NCBI GenBank assembly: GCA_916610825.1
Contig: OU744451.1
Location: 17,941,307-18,005,306 of the forward strand
Length of the DNA stretch: 64,000 nucleotides
From: Haliclystus octoradiatus
Lineage: Eukaryota > Cnidaria > Staurozoa > Stauromedusae > Haliclystidae
Direction: 5' to 3'
Position 1 is the first letter of the stretch, and the number at the start of each line of letters is the position of its first letter. Positions 62,201-64,000 of this stretch are shown one piece after another. The translations under genes and the position numbers were made by a program. The notes under the pieces are model-generated. The model was not told the DNA's origin, did not search any database, and worked only from the letters and a program-made list of their open reading frames with translations.

Positions 62201-63449
62201 TTAATGATGTCCATACTTGAACTTGAATGACACAATATCGTCTACTGCTACACAACAACAAGATGGAATTTATTATCATTGGCTCGGTGTCAGCGGCTAT
62301 CTAAAGTATGCATAAATTCGATTGGTGTTGGAGAGTTAATATCTCACCTGTGAGCAATGTCGGAATCTTGGTGTTTATTTCGACGATCAAATGTCAATGA
62401 ACATTGTTGAACAATCATATTGGAAAGATTTGCAGTTTATACTCTAGCTATTACATTTAGGAGTTTATACTCCATTTGTCGAATCAGAAATCTTTGTCTT
62501 GTGAAGTCACAGAAACATTGATCCATCCATTCATAACGTCGCATATAGGCTACTGCAACAACTCCTTGATGAAATCATCCTAAAATGTCTAGAAGGAAAA
62601 GTTGGAATCCCGGAGGGAAAAATATTTATTGGATCCTGCTTATGACTCATGCCTTTCCTATGTCATGTTTAATATACAGTCAAACCTGTTATAACAGTCA
62701 CCTCTATACAGTGGCCACCTGTCTATAGTGGTCACTCTTGCAATGTCAAAAATAGTATTTTCTATTGCATAAAACCTGTATATAACGGCCACCTGTCTAT
62801 AGTGGTCAATTTATCTATCTCTTGTAGCTGGCCCTTATATACAGGTTTTACTGATATATTTGAGGGAGAATTAGCTCAGATGGCAGAGCAACCGAACCTC
62901 AGATGAGATCATATCTGATCGACTGTGGTTCAAATCCCCTAAGGTCAACTCAGCCTTGACTTTATCTGAAACATCAAATGAGTACCATCTTAGGATGGCG
63001 GATGGAATGGTCCAGAGGGAATTGCATTGTGAGTAGCTGCGGCGCATCGTTGCGCATTGACAATCAAGACCTATCTGCCACGAAATCTGTTGAAATTGAT
63101 CTGCAGTGTCGCGGCTGAGATCAACAAAGAGCGTTTAAAATCATTTCTCTCAGTGAAAAAAGCCATTCATCTAAAAATAGAGGAATGGTACGGGTGCTTT
63201 TGGTAGGGCGACACCGTCTACATTACTTACTTTACTGATATACATTCTTTATTTTAGGTTCTTACATTGTTCAAGCGCAAACTGAATCTGTTACATACAC
63301 TGCTGTTGGTATTCATAGTAAACCGTTGTTGAATGAAAATCGTGTATGTATGAGAAGTTTAGGTGAAGGCGCTACTGACCCTATTGACAGAGGATTTCAA
63401 TACAATGAAAGTATATACCAATCAAAGAAGAATTTTTTCTTTGTATTAG
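59209..63449 (+). CDS. AK5: AK5-like adenylate kinase, first three exons (partial)
   Basis: Exons 59209-59262, 60746-61010 and 63258-63449 join in frame (phases 0, 1 and 1). Residues 1-50 form the RIIa-like dimerisation/docking fold of AK5: RYMMEHNIPQLFE, then GLMTALMYKKPENHIEFLEK and RQIRWNSF. Human AK5 reads EYLARREIPQLFE, then SLLNGLMCSKPDDPVEYLES; the alignment needs no gap across the splice. A Ser/Pro linker (PLPPIKPEQK, SPLPPIRKS) follows. Exon 3 ends KKNFFFVLG, which should continue as the P-loop GPGSGKG in the next exon beyond the window. Adenylate kinases interconvert AMP, ADP and ATP; AK5 has two catalytic domains. Exon 1 uses the unusual donor GAG|gttggt. Introns 1 and 2 carry tRNA-derived SINEs. 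Confidence 0.88.
59995..60375 (+). mobile_element. tRNA-derived SINE, copy in AK5 intron 1
   Basis: B box ggttcaatttccc near 60065. The body (caactcagccttgactttat, agtccaggggactgcattg, gttgaaattgatctgcagtg) matches 62866-63235 throughout, ending gtctacattattctacttta. The tRNA 5' part is diverged. Confidence 0.85.
61011..62030 (+). other. AK5 intron 2, left part
   Basis: AT-rich sequence without recognisable element or exon before the repeats that begin near 62030. A piece with many g runs (aagggggcatgtcctcttga) lies near 61900 but matches nothing else in the window. Confidence 0.35.
62093..62170 (+). mobile_element. tRNA-derived SINE head fragment
   Basis: Contains ctagcttagattgcagagca, then accaatcttcggatctgatc and ggtggttccaattc, the tRNA-like head only. 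AK5 intron 2. Confidence 0.6.
62677..62853. mobile_element. Tigger/pogo-type MITE (177 bp)
   Basis: The ends are CAGTCAAACCTGTTATAACA and, inverted, atatacaggttttactg. It also contains two copies of ggccacctgtctatagtggt. The CAGTNAAACCTG start and TA-rich flanks recall Tigger-like mariner MITEs. A related piece (aaacctgtatataacagcc) is at 62040. AK5 intron 2. Confidence 0.65.
62866..63235 (+). mobile_element. tRNA-derived SINE, fullest copy
   Basis: The head reads ggagaattagctcagatggc, then agagca, with an A box (tagctcagatgg) and a B box (ggttcaaatcc at 62937-62947) spaced as in a tRNA. A body of about 290 bp follows, ending acaccgtctacattacttac. No tRNA fold is kept past the head, so this is a SINE and not a tRNA gene. 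It stops 22 bp before AK5 exon 63258-63449. Confidence 0.88.
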
Positions 63450-63902
63450 GTAAGAGTTTGCCTGAAAAAGCATATTTTAAACGTAACTGCTTCTGTGTGT
63501 TGTTAAGTTGATTTTGTTAGGAATCTAGGAATTTTATTCCAGTAGAATTTTTCATTGTCAACAGCTCATACTTTTGATTGAAAATATTTGAAAGGAAAGT
63601 ATAGTATGACTCTGCTACATCTTAAAAAGAAATCATGATCAAGTTGTATGTGTGTCCCAATTAGCAGAGGTCAGCAATAGCAAATATTTCAACTAATTTG
63701 ATTTATTCTTGGAATTTGACACCTGGTTAAATTTGATATTGAAATGAAAGCTATAAATTTAATACAGTTGCAATGCTAGCGTCTTCTCCTTTTCTCTGTG
63801 CAAAACGGAAATCGAAATAAAAAATCAAAGCCCATCCAAACCACGACTTGAAAAATGCTAATGATGATTTACAACTCAAATATCTTACTTAATAATTGAA
63901 AC

Positions 63903-64000
63903 AGTGATACCTTACCAAAGGCATGCGTACAACTCCTCTATTGTTAGAAGAGTGGCTCTTTTTACTGAGAACAATGATGGTGAATGCTTACTTGGAAGTG
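63903..64000 (-). mobile_element. tRNA-derived SINE fragment, running off the window
   Basis: The reverse complement (ttctcagtaaaaagagccac, then aatagaggagttgtacgcat) matches the 3' third of the SINE family. Inverted relative to the copy at 63.2 kb. Confidence 0.7.

Noticed and set aside
62866-62950. Possible tRNA gene (A and B boxes present)
   Set aside because: The acceptor stem is not closed and a 290-bp SINE body follows that is shared with another copy at 60 kb.
1-64000. Retroviral, LTR or Polinton-like elements
   Set aside because: No protease, integrase, capsid or paired LTR signals were seen. All recognised mobile DNA is hAT, MITE, SINE or LINE.

Overview
The window is intron-rich, AT-rich animal DNA. 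Its genes have short exons with GT..AG borders, and its dispersed repeats (MITEs, tRNA-derived SINEs, LINE tails, minisatellites) are typical of a metazoan. The protein set (a polycystin-1 relative, an ANKRD60-like protein, PAR-6, CCDC60 and an AK5-like adenylate kinase) suggests an invertebrate, possibly a deuterostome such as a tunicate. The species cannot be fixed from the sequence alone.

Layout. (1) 1-15.9 kb, minus: twelve exons of a polycystin-1 family receptor. An N-terminal laminin-G-like domain is followed by one 4.5-kb exon of PKD-type repeats, the REJ region, a GPS site, the first membrane segment, PLAT and two more membrane segments. The 3' end lies outside the window and the first coding exon was not found. 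(2) 16-24.4 kb: repeats, including a 77-bp tandem array, a foldback element and a well-bounded but decayed hAT transposon (20435-23452, 14-bp inverted ends, perfect 8-bp target duplication). (3) 24.5-26.6 kb, plus: an ANKRD60-like gene with a C-terminal coiled coil, followed by a 66-bp satellite whose units carry an everted repeat of the nuclear-receptor half-site. (4) 29.1-35.0 kb, minus: a complete three-exon PAR-6. (5) 37.3-58.9 kb, minus: a complete 18-exon CCDC60 orthologue that reads as 681 codons with every splice phase consistent. Its intron 15 holds a 1.3-kb inverted repeat whose arms each carry a near-identical intronless ORF (331 and 334 aa), separated by a 43-bp minisatellite. Its other introns are crowded with a palindromic MITE family. 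(6) 59.2 kb to the end, plus: the first three exons of an AK5-like gene, divergent from CCDC60 across a 308-bp shared promoter.

How the genes fit together. CCDC60, the AK5-like kinase, the ANKRD60-like protein and polycystin belong to families known or suspected to act in cilia or sperm. A perfect match to the RFX X-box (the ciliary gene control motif) lies midway in the CCDC60/AK5 promoter, and a second lies 174 bp upstream of the ANKRD60-like start. The nested intronless genes have CRE palindromes 125 bp upstream of their start codons. These points suggest, without proving, a cluster biased toward ciliary and germline expression.
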